A DNA stretch of 64,000 bases from Allium sativum (GCA_030737875.1 CM060912.1:201451231-201515230), one strand, 5' to 3'; shown: positions 37,009 through 50,551, numbered from the stretch's first letter. The notes: generated by a model not told the origin, from the sequence alone. Made by a program: numbers and translations.

Positions 37009-38124
37009 TGTGAGAGGTCTTTATGAGGTTATGGCCTGAATGAATTAAGAAATACTTAACCAGATAAACATGTAAAGTGGGACATGGGGGTTAAGTAGGT
37101 GCCTTAGGTGGCATGAGGAATCTAGTGGGTGCCCTTAGCGGCATGTGAAATACGATTAGTAAGACTTAACCAAACACACATGTAAATGAACATGACTAAG
37201 AGGGTTAAGTGGATATATTAGTGACAAGCTTAGGTGGGTAGCTTGTGGGGGCCCATTTCAACCAGTATCCCAAACGTATATTAGTGGGCTCGACCCAAGT
37301 CGAGGACGGGACACGCATACTGGGCTTGACTATAAGAGGCCAAAAAGGGGAGCGGTGGCAACGCAAGTCCAACGGGTTTCATATGCGTGTGTGGACCCGG
37401 GCTGGTAGGTAAGACGTTGTTGCATCGTGTAGGTATAAGCCGTGCATTCTCAGTTGTATCAGGTTGCCACTTTAGGGGAGTGATACACCCCACTGTAGGG
37501 CCAGCACGGGTATTTACGAGTTGGGAGCCGATCGCAAGTGGGTAGTGGGGTACACCTAGTGGAGATAGGGGCAGACGGCACCTATGTAGTCAGCTAGGGG
37601 TACGTAAGGCTATTTATATGTTTCTGTGTGAAGCAAGTGGGATCAACCTTTAGGGTGACTGGTGCGGTGCAGTGTATTAATGTGCGGTGCAGTGTAGTAA
37701 TGTGCAATGCAGTATAGTAATTATTCATTAGAAATTAGGTATGCCTTTACCGTTATCTTTAACGTTATCCTTCACGTTATCTTTATCTGTTCACTCCATA
37801 CCTAATAGTTCATAGACATTTACTTGTCTTCCAGCTTATGCCTTAGTCTAGTTATTTTGATAATAGTATTGTTAGAATTGTCATACTCGCCAGACTTTAT
37901 GTCTGACCCATTCCATTTCTATCCTTTTTCCCCTCAAGGTCCTCAGGTTGGACCCAGCTCTAGTGGAGCTTGATTGGATTGCTTCATCTCTTTGGAAAGC
38001 TTGGACCCTTGAAGTAAAGTCCAGCTTGTTATCTTCTTTAATGGCTATTTGTGTAATGGGATTATGTATTTTGTTTTATGAAGATGGATAATGTACTTGA
38101 CTCTGATTAATGGTTTTGTGATGT

Positions 38125-38150
38125 AATAAACATGTTTCCGCTGCAATAAA
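38125..38150 (+). terminator. Polyadenylation signals of the A LTR
   Basis: Two AATAAA hexamers (38125-38130 and 38145-38150) flank TTTCCGCTGC near the LTR end, a normal place for the 3' end of the element's RNA. Confidence 0.6.
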
Positions 38151-38329
38151 ATGAAGTTTTAGATTTCCAAGTACTACTTATTATCTGTCTTGTTGTAATT
38201 TTTCTGTTCTATATTCACTTATAACCTCCATAGAAGTTAATGCATTCCCTTTGTGAGTGACATTAATGGACGTGGGGTGTTACACCTGTCTTAGCTTTAA
38301 TTCATTCATTAAAGCATCAACCACTCACA

Positions 38330-38402
38330 TTAGATATGTATTGTTGCAGTTGCTGAATTTGCCAGTCGGTTCCGGGCAGTCTTACAACGCAACTCAATCT
38401 AA
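38330..38402 (-). other. LTR stem-loop, left arm copy 2
   Basis: The outer stem is TTAGAT / ATCTAA. The inner stem GTTGC(A)GTT pairs with AACGCAAC, with one bulged A. The loop segment matches the F and A copies. Confidence 0.6.
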
Positions 38403-38441
38403 CCTCGGGTTCTTTTGGGCTTGATGCACTAACCTCTCACA

Positions 38442-38514
38442 TTAGATATATATTGTTACGGATGTTGGATGTGCCGAGCGGTTCCGGGAAGTCTTACACC
38501 GTAACTCAATCTAA
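38442..38514 (-). other. LTR stem-loop, left arm copy 1
   Basis: The outer stem is TTAGAT / ATCTAA; the inner stem GTTACGG / CCGTAAC is perfect. Confidence 0.65.
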
Positions 38515-38899
38515 CCTTGGGTTAGGCATATTCGTCTTTTACTTAATTTACATATTTGCTTTTCATATTTATATGTAAATTTTCCACAATTATTGCCATT
38601 CAAGTCATGCCCAATTTTTCCTCTAAATCATATTCAAAATTTTTGGTATATAAATTATACCATTTTTATGCCACTAATCATTCATTTATTTATGGCCAAA
38701 TTATGCCAATAATAATAATTTTAAGGTTTTCCCAACGTTACCCCCGCCATACGTTCGCAAAATTCACATAGAATGTTAGGCTCGTAACTTAGCCTAACTT
38801 ATATACAAAAGGGGAAAGAAGGGAGCACGTACCATTCATACAACATAAAATAATAAGGATCTAACTAAACATGTGTCATGTAAATATGGCATAAAATAA

Positions 38900-39330
38900 T
38901 GAACTTGCATTTTTGGATCCAACTAACATGAGTCTTTAAGCTTATGAAATTACCCAAATCCAACTAGGCATGTAAATGTAAACTTTTATTTTGGGTCCAA
39001 TAAACATAAACCTTAGCATATAGAATTACACAAGTTCAACTAGGCATGTGAATGTGAACTTTTAATTTTGGATCCAATAAGCATGAATCTTAAGCATATA
39101 GGATTACACAAGTTCAACTAGGCATGTGAATGTGAACTTTTAATTTGGATCCAATAAACATGAATCTTAAACATATAGGATTACACAAGTTCAACTAGGC
39201 ATGTGAATGACTTTTAATTTGGATCCAATAAACATGAATCTTAAACATATGGAATTACACAAGTTCAACTAGGCATGTAAATGTAAATTTTTGTCTTGGA
39301 TCCAATTTTCATAGATCTAAATGTAGATCT
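38900..39330. repeat. Tandem repeat of about 77 bp in the F-type LTR (left arm)
   Basis: About five copies, each with CTAGGCATGT and GGATCCAA, at roughly 38964, 39040, 39118, 39194 and 39269. The right arm has the matching array at 60945-61345. Confidence 0.85.
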
Positions 39331-40451
39331 AAACATAATACATGCCTTAGCCTAACAACTTGCATGTAACATGACATGAAAAAGTCACCAAATTTACATA
39401 ATACATGATTGGTTTAACATCAACATAATAACCACAATAGCATAACATCTTGCATGTAACATAAAATGAATAGGTCACCAAATTTACATAATACACGATT
39501 GGTTTAACATCAATATAATAGCCACAATAGTCCCATAAGCATATACGATAGAATCGTTACAAGAATAGACATGAATCAGCATCATCATTATCTTACAATG
39601 AGGAATAACGCTAGTTTTCACTTTATTACAAATCATAACTTTTATTCGTTCACATCTAAATAATAACAGGACCTATAAATAAAAGAAAGTCTTGTTTTCT
39701 GGGATCTGTTTTCTGAAACTGAAAAGCAATACCTTGAAGAAGACTATCAATTCTCTAAGTTAGTTTTGATTCGTAGCTTTTAACTTGTTTTCTAATTGAA
39801 GAAGAAATGGTGGCTAGGCTAGAAATCATGGACAACATGGTGGCTCCTTGGAATGAATTTGTGTGATTTAGGGTTTGAGGACTAGGGTTGCTTTTATAGA
39901 AGTTTAATCTTATGTGAGCTGTTAGATCATTCTAGTAGCAATCACAACCGTCCAGACTAGATAGAGTTATCTAGAGTTGCCACCTATGCCCTAGTGTCTC
40001 AGCAATAGGTTAGTAAAGACTCAGCAACAAGTCAGAATCGTCACAGTTTTGGATCTGGGCGAGGGGGGTAGATCGACCCCCCTGGTCGACCTGTATAGGG
40101 GAGGTCGACCCCTTGTTTGACCTGTATAGGGGAGGTCGACCCCCTGTTCGACCTGTATAGGGGAGGTCGACCTGGCCTGGGCGGGAAATATCCCGCCCAA
40201 CCGCTTCCTCGTCTTTCGTTTGAATTTTGAATTTTAACTCTGAATTGTATTTAATTTATTTAAATTCTTGAAACTTCTGAGGGCCATAACTTCCTCATAC
40301 AAAGTCCGATTTACAAAAACTTTGACTCTATCCCAAGCAGAATTTCGAGATGAGCGCAATGGCGTAACCCGTTTATCTTAATTCTCACTTTAAAAATTAA
40401 GTATTCTTTAGTTCGTTCTTTTAATAGACACGGAAAATTCAGGGTGCTACA

Positions 40452-43396
40452 AATACAGTTTGAAATACAAATGAAATAACGACAATGCCTTTTAAATTCC
40501 ATATATATTAACAGTCTTCCTCCACAGAAGCTCAGTTCGATTATTACCAAATCGAATCCCATTCAATCCCAATTTATTTTATTAAATTGGAAAACTTTAC
40601 TTTGCAAAATTCCACTAAATCTTAGAATAAAGATTTATAAATTCCAAATCTTAACTTCTCTATTAATCGGGTTAAAGAACAAGTGTTATTTAAAACTCCG
40701 TTCACGATAAACCCAAAAATCCAATTCTTAATTCAATTCCAATTAAATATTAATTAATTGGTAAACTTCTCTAAATCTTAATTAAAATATCTATTCTTTT
40801 CTCAACTGGGTTTAAGAATAGTGTTACTGAAAACACCATTCACTGCAAACCCAAAATCGCATTTAATATTAAATACAAGGCTCTGAATAGAAATTAAATC
40901 GACTTATATTCAATATCAAATTCTAAAACCAACAAATATCGTGTTGGAAATAACGATATAAATATATCTTCCAAATTTCCATAACAATATCCGTACAATC
41001 ACGGAATCCAACATTAAAATATTCTGAATATGATTTCCATTCAAAATCCATTCCAATTTGTTCGCTCGAAATTTCATGTTATATTAAAACCATTCAAAAA
41101 TCCAATTTATTTTATTTAAAAATTATTGGATTTTAAATCTAGTTAATAACTAGTTCATTTTGATAATTTTTTTTTTATCTTTACAAATATGGAAATTTTC
41201 ATCCAAATTCTTTCCAAATCGTTTACTATGATTTTACACAAATTATTAATATTTTTAATAATTTTATTAAGGCACTTTCAGTCAATTTTCATAAACACTC
41301 ATCGAACTGCACTTACAACATCTTTTTCCAAATTTGATTTGGACATAATTTCAAATCCAGCTGTTAGATTTCAAATCTCTTATATTCGTTGGAAAGCTCA
41401 TTTTGGTACGAACCCAACGGTTCCAGTTTTAGGAGAATCCGATGGTCGGATCTCCTGTAATATCCATTTGAAGTCAATGGTCGAAATTCGTGAACGGTTG
41501 CGGCGCGGCGCATTCTATTCAGGCCACTAAATATATATAATATATATTTTGTTGATTTCCATTTAAAACGTATTTTATAAATCGTATATAATTCGTTTTA
41601 AAATGAATCTCTCTTTCATTTCAATTTTAAATGAAAATTGAATACTCCTTATCATTATAATATTTAAATGATAATATTTTCAAAATATTAGATTTTGAAA
41701 TCATTTCCTTTTCGATATTCATTATAAAAATGAATAAAATCGACATGAATATCGTTCACGTCAAAATGGCGCATATCTAATCAACACGGCTTCATATATT
41801 TCAGTATTTTCGTGTCCATCCAAAATCGGACATCAAATTCACATTTTGATTCTTTTCTGAATATTGTTTTAAAATATTCGTTATTTTAAAATATTCGTTC
41901 TTTCTGAATTGGAATCAGACACAGTTAATTACCATATAATGTTATTTATATGAATTCCATACGCACATGTACACAACAATAGTTATACACAGTCAACCAT
42001 CATCCTGAGTGCCTTACACAACTGCATAAGCATTAAATATAAATAATTAACGCTTACAACAGTCCGTCAACCAATCGATTAACATACAACTAAACAATTG
42101 GGATTAGTGTACGCCAAATATCATCCCAATATCCGTGTGGGGTTTCAACCAACAAATACGGAACATTATTTGTACAGTTGGGTGATGTGTAAAATTTATC
42201 GTGCCAATCAACGTCAGTTAAATTAGTGTACATAAACAAATCGTCTGATTTATTTATGAATATTTATTTTTATTTCAAGAGAATTTTATGTCGTTCGTAT
42301 ATACGTTAAAAAAATATTTTTAACGATAAAATATTTGTTTCAACACATGAATATTTTTAATAGTACATACATTCAATAAAAATAATATTTTTATTGTTCT
42401 AACAATTATTCAATGCATGAATATTTTATACAGTTCATATACACATTAAAAATTATATTTTTAATGAATAATATTTATTTTAAACAAAATCGGCAATATA
42501 ACGGCGTGATATTAAAACCAGAGTAATATCTAGCATTACCACTCTCCTGGTATTGGCTCGCACCATACACAATAATCAACTAAACTACAATACAATCATT
42601 TCTCAACCCAATCCAATTTACAACAACAATTCAATTCATTCAACCAAACAGTCATGGTTTGTACAATAAAATAGTGTCGGGGGCTTCTAAGCCCCGTCTA
42701 CATCCTAAAACATATTTAACTGTAAATTAATTAGAGTGAGAAGGAGTTCTCCCCCAGAAGCTAAACCAATTCGTCGCGATTCTTCTAATGTAGAAAATTC
42801 TTGTCGCTGCGCTCGCTTTTGTCATTCCCCGCACTTGAATTCGCCTCTAGAATTTGCATACGGCCTCCAATCTTCACCAAACTTTGCCACTAGCCTAAAC
42901 GCCCCATTCCGGACAACTTTTGCCTAGTGGACTTTCTTCCAAAACTGGACCAGTTCGCCGGAAATCGCGAAAAACAGCAGCAGATCCGCAATCTTTGGAC
43001 GCGTTTTCCAGATAGCACCGCAATCCAAAATAGGACATTCATACACTCAAATCGAAGAAAAAACGAGATCTTCGACTTTGGTACTGTGGAGTTTTGGCCA
43101 TAGGGGTTCGGTTCGGAAGATATGGGCTAAAACAGATCTGGACTGTTATGTGGTGCTGGTCGGTGGCAGCGGCGGTAGAGGGGCCCACGGTGGCTAGGGT
43201 TTGTGGAATTGGGGCTTTGGGTTCTTGAAATGGAGAGGGAGAGAGAAGAAGAAGGAGAGAGGAGGGAGGAGCTGAGGGAGGGTGATGGCGCCATGGCTGG
43301 AGGCGCGGTGGTGTTGGTGGGGGAGGGCGGCTTTGGTGCGGTTTTTTTTCTTTCTGAAAAATCACGACGGGGTAAGAGGGAGCGAGGGAGAGAGAG
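40452..43396 (-). mobile_element. Fragment of a giant LTR, minus strand (left arm)
   Basis: About 2.9 kb, homologous to the minus-strand solo LTR near 5500-8750 and matching 56911-59856 in the other arm. The F-type LTR inserted at 40451 and element E at 43397. The CT-rich leader region is at about 43050-43396. Frames such as 43039-43401 and 41189-41530 show no known domain; the first is low-complexity Pro/Ser. Confidence 0.8.
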
Positions 43397-46300
43397 TGCA
43401 ATGACCCATATTTTTACGGTATAATAATTTATTTATTTAATTATTTAAATAGTGATTTAGAGATTTAAATGGTTGTTTAATTGAATAATATTGAATATCT
43501 AATTAATATAAATAATATATTTATTTCCGAAATAGTCAAAAATAGTAGAATTCGCAATGTTGTGTGAATCAGATGACTTAACTAATTTGATTCAGTTTAG
43601 AATTGAATTATAATTACGAATTTATTTTTAAAACGAAGTTAGAGCGTATAAATTATATTATAATTATAATCGAGCTCGAAATGGCGCAGCAGTTCGTAAT
43701 TTGGCGATTCGAACTTTAAACGAATATACAGAATCCGTTTTAAGCCGGATTTCTGTGAAACAAGAAACGTTTGGAGCTGGTGAAGTATATATTTTTTTAT
43801 AGAAGAGAAAAATCGAGATTTCGTCGTATAGAATTGGAGTTATGTCCAAATCAAATTTTCGAAAAGTCGCTATGGAATTCCTTTATAATTTTTAACGATT
43901 TATATATGTTATAAAAGGATTTTTAATATAAATTGAATACTGATTTAATCTGAATTTGAAATATCGAGTTATAAATTCAGATAGAAATATTTTAGAGCTG
44001 TATGGTATTCTATTGTGAATATATACGATAATATTTATTTATAAATATTTAATTTATTTATTTTTAAAATATACTAATATCTAAATGGATTTTTTAGAGC
44101 ATTAAAAATAGCCAGTTTTGCAAACGACCTCCGTTTTCGATGAAACTAATTTTGTTGGATCCTGAATATTAAATTATTGTTAGATTTCAATTTTTGTGAT
44201 TTTTGGAGTCAGTATGTGGCCATACGGGATTTTAATGTGAAAAATAGTCAATAATTTGACTTTAAAAATATGTTGTGTGAGCAAACAAAGTCTGAATTTG
44301 ACGAAACAAGTTCCATTGGGTCCGTAATGTTGAACTAGTTGCATGTCAATTTTCATGATTTTTGGGTATCGTGTGTGATCATACGGATTTTTATATGCCA
44401 AATACAAGCAGTAGTACAGTATAAATTAATATTTAATTCAAATATAAAAAATATTAAAACTCCTCTATAAACACTCTCACTACCCCTTAACCTAATTTCA
44501 TCATTCTCCAGTCAAACATTTTCTGCCGTCACTCTCTTTATTCCAAACATGAAACAACCGATCTTCAAAAATCATAACAACTCAAAGAAAATTCCTAAAA
44601 TTACGAAACAAAATCCGTTGAACTCGTGGAGGGAAGAGCTTTCTTCCGGTGTGCCTTATGAGGGGTGCGATGCTCATTGGGGGTTGCAGAAATATTCCAG
44701 TGCATGTAAGCGTGGGTAGGGTTAAGCAAAAACATGGAGGTGGAAGCTTCAAATCATGGATTAAGTGCTATATTGGTGTTCATGAGGTCGAACATGATGT
44801 GTACGCAGGTTTTTGGAATATCCGATGCAAAAAATATCGATCAAAGTTCTGGAGCTCACGAATATGTGGTCCGACGCGGGAAAAAAAAAACTGAGATCGA
44901 GTTGTGATTTATGGGTATTGTTGTGAAGAGGATGCGAAGAGAAGGGTTATTGTGTATTTAGTTCTGAAGATTGGTGGAAGCATAAACGAGATGGGAGGCT
45001 TGAACTTCGGCAATGTCTTTCAAATGGAGGACGGGTTTCTGCTTGATTGCGGAAGAAGGAAGTTGAATACGGGTCTGGGCTCTAACATGAGATGATGGGC
45101 ATATTTACATGGTAAAGGCCCGAGAAGTAATAATAATTTAGTTTTTTTGTTTAATTAAAATAATACACTAACTTGTAAAATGAATATCTTGCTCGTATAT
45201 TATCGGAATTCAACAAAACAAGATCCGTTACGATCGTATGGACGGTGGCTACACAATGAAACTGAATGGGAGTGAATTGGAGCTCGTTACAATTTATAGC
45301 AAAATAAATTGTCTGTCTGAATCAACCGACAGTTATCGTTATTTAACGATAATCGTCCAATGTGAGTAAATCTCACTAACTCTGATCAGTTTATATTTTT
45401 ATAATGTATGTCTAAAATTTATAAATGATGATTGACTACTGTGTGTTGATTATTTGGATGAGCTGTTAATTGATTGGTTGAAATTATTGATAACGATATA
45501 TATATATATCGTTAATCAAATATTGATTCTGTTTATCAGAATATTTCATATTGAAATGAAATTAATGTTATTTATATTATTTAACATTTGTGGATGCAGG
45601 CAAACAGGTTGGAGGGATCCAACTGGATTCCTCAATATTTATTATACTGTTTTATTCATATATTGTGATATATGATGTGATATATAATCTGTGATTGATT
45701 ATGATGACACTGGTCTAGTTATTTGGTATTTTAAATACCACAGGAAATACTGGAATGTAAAAAGGGAATTTTCAAAGTGTATTTTGAAAATGAAATATTT
45801 ATGTGGAAAATAAATAGGATATTATAAAAATGAATTATTTATGTGGAAAATAAATAGGATATTATAAAATAGAAATATTTTATAAAATAAATAGCATATT
45901 ATGAAATAAAAATATTTTATAAAATAAATAGAATTATAAAAGGAAATATTTAGAAAATAAATAGAATTTTATAAAAAGAGAATTTTACATTAGGAAGGTT
46001 TAGACCCGTGCTTCGCACACGAGTGTAACATAATATTGATTTAAAGTAAATATTTAATAGAAATATGTTTTAATAGATAAATTGAGGAGAATAATTTATA
46101 AACGATGTTTATAAATTAAGGAAATATTTACCATTTGATAATTTGAATATATAAATTTGAATTTATATAGAGAAGTAAAATCGGCTTTAACACCAACAAT
46201 TGAAATGGAATGTGAACGTAGTAGTTATAAAGGAAATTTGCAATGAGATTTTAAATGTTGGAAATGAAATAAGATTTGTATGAATAATTCTGCAAATAAA

Positions 46301-48229
46301 AATATAAATAGAATTTGGATTTGAGATATTGTTTTTAAATATGAAATCAAACTGTTTTGAGTATATAAAGAAATATTATTCACATTCTATGTGAAAAATT
46401 AGATTAAAGTAAATATTTTGCAAATAAAATATTATAAAGGAATTTGGGGTTTGAATTAGGAATTTAAATGGAATTACTGAAATTGGAAACTGACTGGAAA
46501 TTAGTTGAGTTGAATGGCTTTTTGGGTATTGATCTGATGTTGGTTTCGGCCTTCGGGGTTTATACTTGGGAAGTTGTTCGCTTACTAGTTTACAGTTAGA
46601 GACTGATAGAAGTGGGAAGATATAGATGCGTGAATCAGAAATGGAAACGTTTTCCAAAGTTAATAACGTATATTTTCTAATTTATGAATATACAGGAATG
46701 ATAAATAGGAAATTCGAAAATGAAATGATGATTGATCCGTAAGATTTCCATTTGGAAATACGACCACCGTTTGTACACATGTTTTCCTCTGATAGTTAAA
46801 TCACCGACTATCAAAGATTTTGACCATTTCCGTTGTCAATACGGAGAGACCAGGATCAGATATATTATCTGAAAATCACCCCGTATGGCATTAGCGTTGC
46901 AAATCAAATATGATGAAGATAATTAAAGATGGAGTTATGCAAGGGCTGTTCTGTAAATCCTATACAGAAATTGCCTAAGATGGATTTACATAATAGTGCC
47001 TTCGGGTTGTCTAGTCCCAGTACAACTTGAACGGACGATTGTCTGACAGAGTATATCTGGTAGATCGTGTAAGTTGATCGTTTCAAACGTATTTACATTG
47101 GTGGTGGAGGAATTCATTTCTCTTAGATTATACCCATGGTATATTTGGGGAAATCAATTTGTGATTTGACGGGTATAACGATGTGGCATTCAAGGTAAAG
47201 GAAGGAGTGATCTGTTAAAAGATACCTTATGACCTCAAGACTCATCAACCGAGAAATGACAAATTTCGGTTAGGCAACATGGCTAACTGGGTCGCACACA
47301 ATTAGGGCGTATTGTAACCATCTAGAGAATATTCATATTGTTACTTCTTTTTAATTCGGTATCTCCTGGGAACGGTTATGTTGGTATACCAACCATAAGG
47401 TGACAATATATCCGGAACATTCAAGCGAAATGAATGGTCGGTCATGTGTGGCCGAGTTTCAGATGTTCTTGTTGAACTCCAGTGTATCGCTTCTAGAGTA
47501 CACTGATCGGAAAGTGGTTCCATACCTTGTCAGAGTTGGAAATCCTTTCCTCAATAAGAGCCCACGGTTTTTGATTAATATTATATATGTGGAACGTGAG
47601 ATGACAGCATTCCACTATATTGCTATTTATTTGATTTAGACATTATTATAATATCAGAAGAGTATGGAGTTTAAAAGAAATAATTTGGGTTATCCTAAGG
47701 TAAAAACCATCCGTTTTTATGTGTGGATTGGTCTTATGATTATTCTTTCTTGTAAAAGGATTTTAAAAGTTAAACAAATGGTTGGAGTTTACTTACACCA
47801 GTCACATGATTGACCCAGAGTTTATTTTGTTTTATTTTCCCTAAACTCTTTGGTGCCCAATTTTGTACGAGCAGTCAAGTAGTCGAGACTTTACAGATAC
47901 TTGCAGAGCTGGAGCAGGAGGCTTCAGGATTATATAACTATTGTTTATTTCCGTTGTGTTGTAAGTGTTATACTCTAATAATGATATTGTATACGGGTAC
48001 TATTTTATTTCAAAATTATGTTATGAAATATATTTATTCGTTCCGCTGTGAGATTCGTGTTTACTCTGATGTTGTGATCTTCTTCTCCTTCTTCTATTCT
48101 AATTTTCTATCTTATCTATTCTCACCCTCTAACTTCTTTCTATTGACGTTCCGGTATTTTCGATTCTTGGACAGTCGACATGGTGTTGTATGTCGATTAC
48201 CAAAGTCGAAAATTTATTGAGTCGTCACC
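43397..48229 (+). mobile_element. 5' LTR of element E (left arm, 4.8 kb)
   Basis: It starts TGCAATGACCC (the expected TGTAA with a T-to-C change) and ends near GTCGTCACC, where the right arm reads GTCGTCACA. It has a TATA box at 44466-44471, a GC-richer exon-like stretch at about 44630-45110, a donor-like GTAAGC at 44706, and the hairpin motif at 47798-47815. The primer-binding site after it is degraded (TGGATTCAGAAC at 48231-48242), consistent with age. Confidence 0.85.
44466..44471 (+). promoter_or_regulatory. TATA box of the E LTR (left arm)
   Basis: TATAAA in CTCTATAAACACTCTC, a context like the A LTR. The right-arm copy is at 55836-55841 on the minus strand. Confidence 0.6.
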
Positions 48230-49172
48230 GTGGATTCAGAACTGAAGGTTAAGTGATTACCTAGGCTCTGTGGCATGACTCGGTAAAGATAGGGTTAATA
48301 ATACCCTAGAATGAGTTTGAGTGTATATATATGAGGGCGTATTTGTTATTTTATATATAAATTGATTTTATATTGTGGAGATTTATTGGTTGAGTTGTTT
48401 ATGAGTTCTGGTCGATCAGTTTGATCCACTGTATCGGTAGGGGTTTATAAACACTCGAATACGATGAACCGACACTGTATGTTTTGAAAAGAGGGTAAAT
48501 GAAATAATTTACTCCAAATTATATTTTGATATAAAAGGATGATTAATATTTAAAATATTATCGTATATTGGATGTGTTGGTTGTGATTATAATCAGATAA
48601 GATTATGATTGAAATGGTTATATGAATAACCAATCAAAATTCGTATAAGTGTTACGAAATGAATTAAATCTGATTCTAAATCAGAATTGAAATTAAAACC
48701 CTGGAAATTTGGAAAGGTGTTTGTAAATGGATTTGACGTATATGAGAATTTAAAAACCTGGAAGATTTTAAATTAGTTTACAAACACTGTGAATGGTATT
48801 TTGAAATGTATTTCAAAATAGAAGTGTTTAGAAATGGTTTTGAAAGTGATATAGTCTTGAACTCACTTCGGTCACTGGAAAATAATTACGATGATGATCC
48901 GGACATCATCGGTGTTCATTTTAGAGTTTCTAAGTGATGGATTACTACCAAAGATATTGTTTTGGAAATATTTTGAGAAAACAAGTTGTTTTGATTCCAA
49001 AAGGGAATATTTGATTTTTTTTGAAAAGGGTAGACTGTTTAAAATTCGCAAGGAAAGATTACTTGAATTAAAACCAAATTTAATTGAAATTTGTGAAAGC
49101 AAATTGAAATTGAATTAAAGCCAGTTAAGTGGAAATGGTATTGAAATAAAATGATATCGAATAAAATTTGGT
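48230..49172 (+). mobile_element. Interior of element E, truncated (left arm)
   Basis: Non-coding leader-like sequence matching 51117-52063. Homology between the arms stops at 49172. No gag or pol. Confidence 0.75.
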
Positions 49173-49213
49173 ATTTTATCCAATAAAGACCTCTCACATT
49201 AGACTGGCTTTCA
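49173..49213. other. Rearrangement junction with an inverted scrap of the A LTR
   Basis: Positions 49183-49211 (29 bp) are a perfect reverse complement of the A LTR around 36996-37024, just outside stem-loop A-2. The left side joins to element E and the right side to the C leader. Confidence 0.8.
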
Positions 49214-50222
49214 CATCAGAGATTGGATTAGTAATATCCAATAAAAATAACTCATTAGAGATAGGATCAATTGTATCCTAGAACGAGTGTAAAGAGTGTT
49301 ATTTTTTAAAAAAAAAATGAAAACAAATTTTGTTTTGAAAATTTATACCTTATTATACGTATTTGAGTATTTTATTTTAAATTCATTTTGGACTATTGGA
49401 TATGTGAAGGTTTTAATATACGTCTAATCCACGTGTATTTGAAGTCTTAAATATACTAGATAGATATAGAATCACACTCTAGTCGCCCGTAGATGATCCT
49501 GGTTATTAATCGATTATCACCAGTATCTATGTTCGAGTTTCGAAAGTGGGATGTCTATATATTTCCAATTGACTGGTGTGAGAACCAAAATTAGATAGGG
49601 TTATTGTTGTGAATTGGCATCAAAAACATGATTTTGAATATATATATATATATCAAAGTTATGAATTTGGAAATTTAACCAACTGATTGATTGTTGGTTG
49701 TGCTGTTTGATTATTAGTTTAACTAATAAAAATATTGAATGATAATTACTTTACACGAATAGAAGATGTAAGGCAAATTTAGATAAATTGAATTAATATT
49801 GAATTGATTGAAATTGTTTGGAATTGCATACATGTACATATATATGTGTGAACAGGTCATAGCATGGACGCTAAGAGGAGGAATAAAATTGTATGTCCGA
49901 CAAATAGGTACATATTTACTAATTTATTGGGTTTTGATGATTTTATGAGCCGATTGGCTAGTCGCTTGGCTTTTTCTTTTTCCCTTGCATTGATGAGGGC
50001 CTTGCATGGCAAGTTGCGGTTTTAAAGATCTCCCCGTACAAAGGAGGTTATGGTGATTTTTTTTGAAAATTTAGGGTGTTCGCCAATTTTTTGAAAAATT
50101 TGAGAATTCTTAGAAACTGAAAAGTTGAAGAATGAAAGCCAGAATGAAAGTTGAGTTGGTTAGTTAAACAACTTTCAGCTCTGTTCCTTTTCAAGGACGA
50201 AAAGATTTTAAGTGGGGGAGAT
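49214..50222 (+). mobile_element. Interior of a C-type element, second leader copy to polypurine tract
   Basis: 49214-50080 repeats 15960-16820 (about 95-96% by eye). The rest runs to a polypurine tract. There is no coding capacity: like B and E, a non-autonomous element. Its 5' LTR and primer binding site are not attached here; the matching ones are at 13681-15907. Confidence 0.75.
50210..50222 (+). other. Polypurine tract of the C-type element
   Basis: AAGTGGGGGAGAT, identical to that of element B, directly before TGTAATCACCC. Confidence 0.88.
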
Positions 50223-50252
50223 TGTAATCACCCGATAATTCTGAACCAATTA
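50223..50252 (+). mobile_element. Stub of the C-type 3' LTR
   Basis: The first ~30 bp of an LTR (TGTAATCACCCG then TCTGAACCAATT, similar to the B LTR start) precede the switch into the opposite-strand E LTR. The rest of this LTR may be the 56911-59856 fragment beyond element E, which has the same orientation. Confidence 0.65.
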
Positions 50253-50551
50253 TGAATTGCCGCGCCATTTTGAGCTCGATTGTAATTATAATATAATTTA
50301 TACGCTCTAACTTCATTTTAATAATAAATTCGTTATTATAATTCAATTCTAAACTGAATTAAATTAGTTAAATCATCTGATTCACACAGCATTGCGAATT
50401 CTACTATTTCCGACTATTTCGAAAATAAATATATTATTCTATTATTTATATTAACTAAATATTCAATATTATTTAATTAAACAACCATTTAAATCTCTAA
50501 ATCACAATTTAAATAATTAATTATTATACCGTAAAAATACGGGTAGTTACA
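50247..50551 (-). mobile_element. Stub of the E 3' LTR (right copy)
   Basis: On the minus strand it starts TGTAACTACCCG at 50551 and matches the first ~300 bp of the E LTR, then meets the C-type LTR stub. The join shares AATTGG/CCAATT. Confidence 0.75.

Larger units (their letters stand above)
35250..38284 (+). mobile_element. 3' LTR of element A (complete, 3,035 bp)
   Basis: Runs TGTAACACCCCG to GTGGGGTGTTACA. It holds, in order, an E2F-like palindrome, a GTCGAC cluster, a TATA box, a splice-donor-like site, two stem-loops, the hairpin motif at 37890-37908, and AATAAA signals around a CCGCTG. The 3' flank 38285-38289 (CCTGT) would be the target duplication; the left copy is lost with the truncated 5' LTR. 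A inserted into an F-type LTR, whose uninterrupted counterpart runs through 61966. Confidence 0.92.
38285..40451 (-). mobile_element. F-type LTR, 5' part, minus strand
   Basis: On the minus strand it starts TGTAGCACCCTG at 40451 and matches 59857-61966 of the F LTR until element A interrupts it at 38285. It contains an E2F-like palindrome (40179-40198), repeated GTCGACC units (about 40075-40180), a TATA box (39891-39898), a small upstream frame near 39770-39850, a ~77-bp tandem repeat (38900-39330) and two stem-loops. Confidence 0.88.
38285..49172 (+). repeat. Left arm of a giant inverted duplication (10.9 kb)
   Basis: The reverse complement matches 51117-61966 over its whole length, about 95% identical in the stretches compared by eye. 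Parts in order: F-type LTR fragment (minus), giant-LTR fragment (minus), E 5' LTR (plus), E interior (plus). Every internal junction recurs in the other arm, so the nested structure was copied as a unit. The outer end coincides with the insertion point of element A. Confidence 0.92.

Noticed and set aside
16822..49213. A simple inversion between the two A-LTR breakpoints
   Set aside because: Reversing the segment does not restore the C leader or the A LTR, and the leader is present twice; a duplication is needed.
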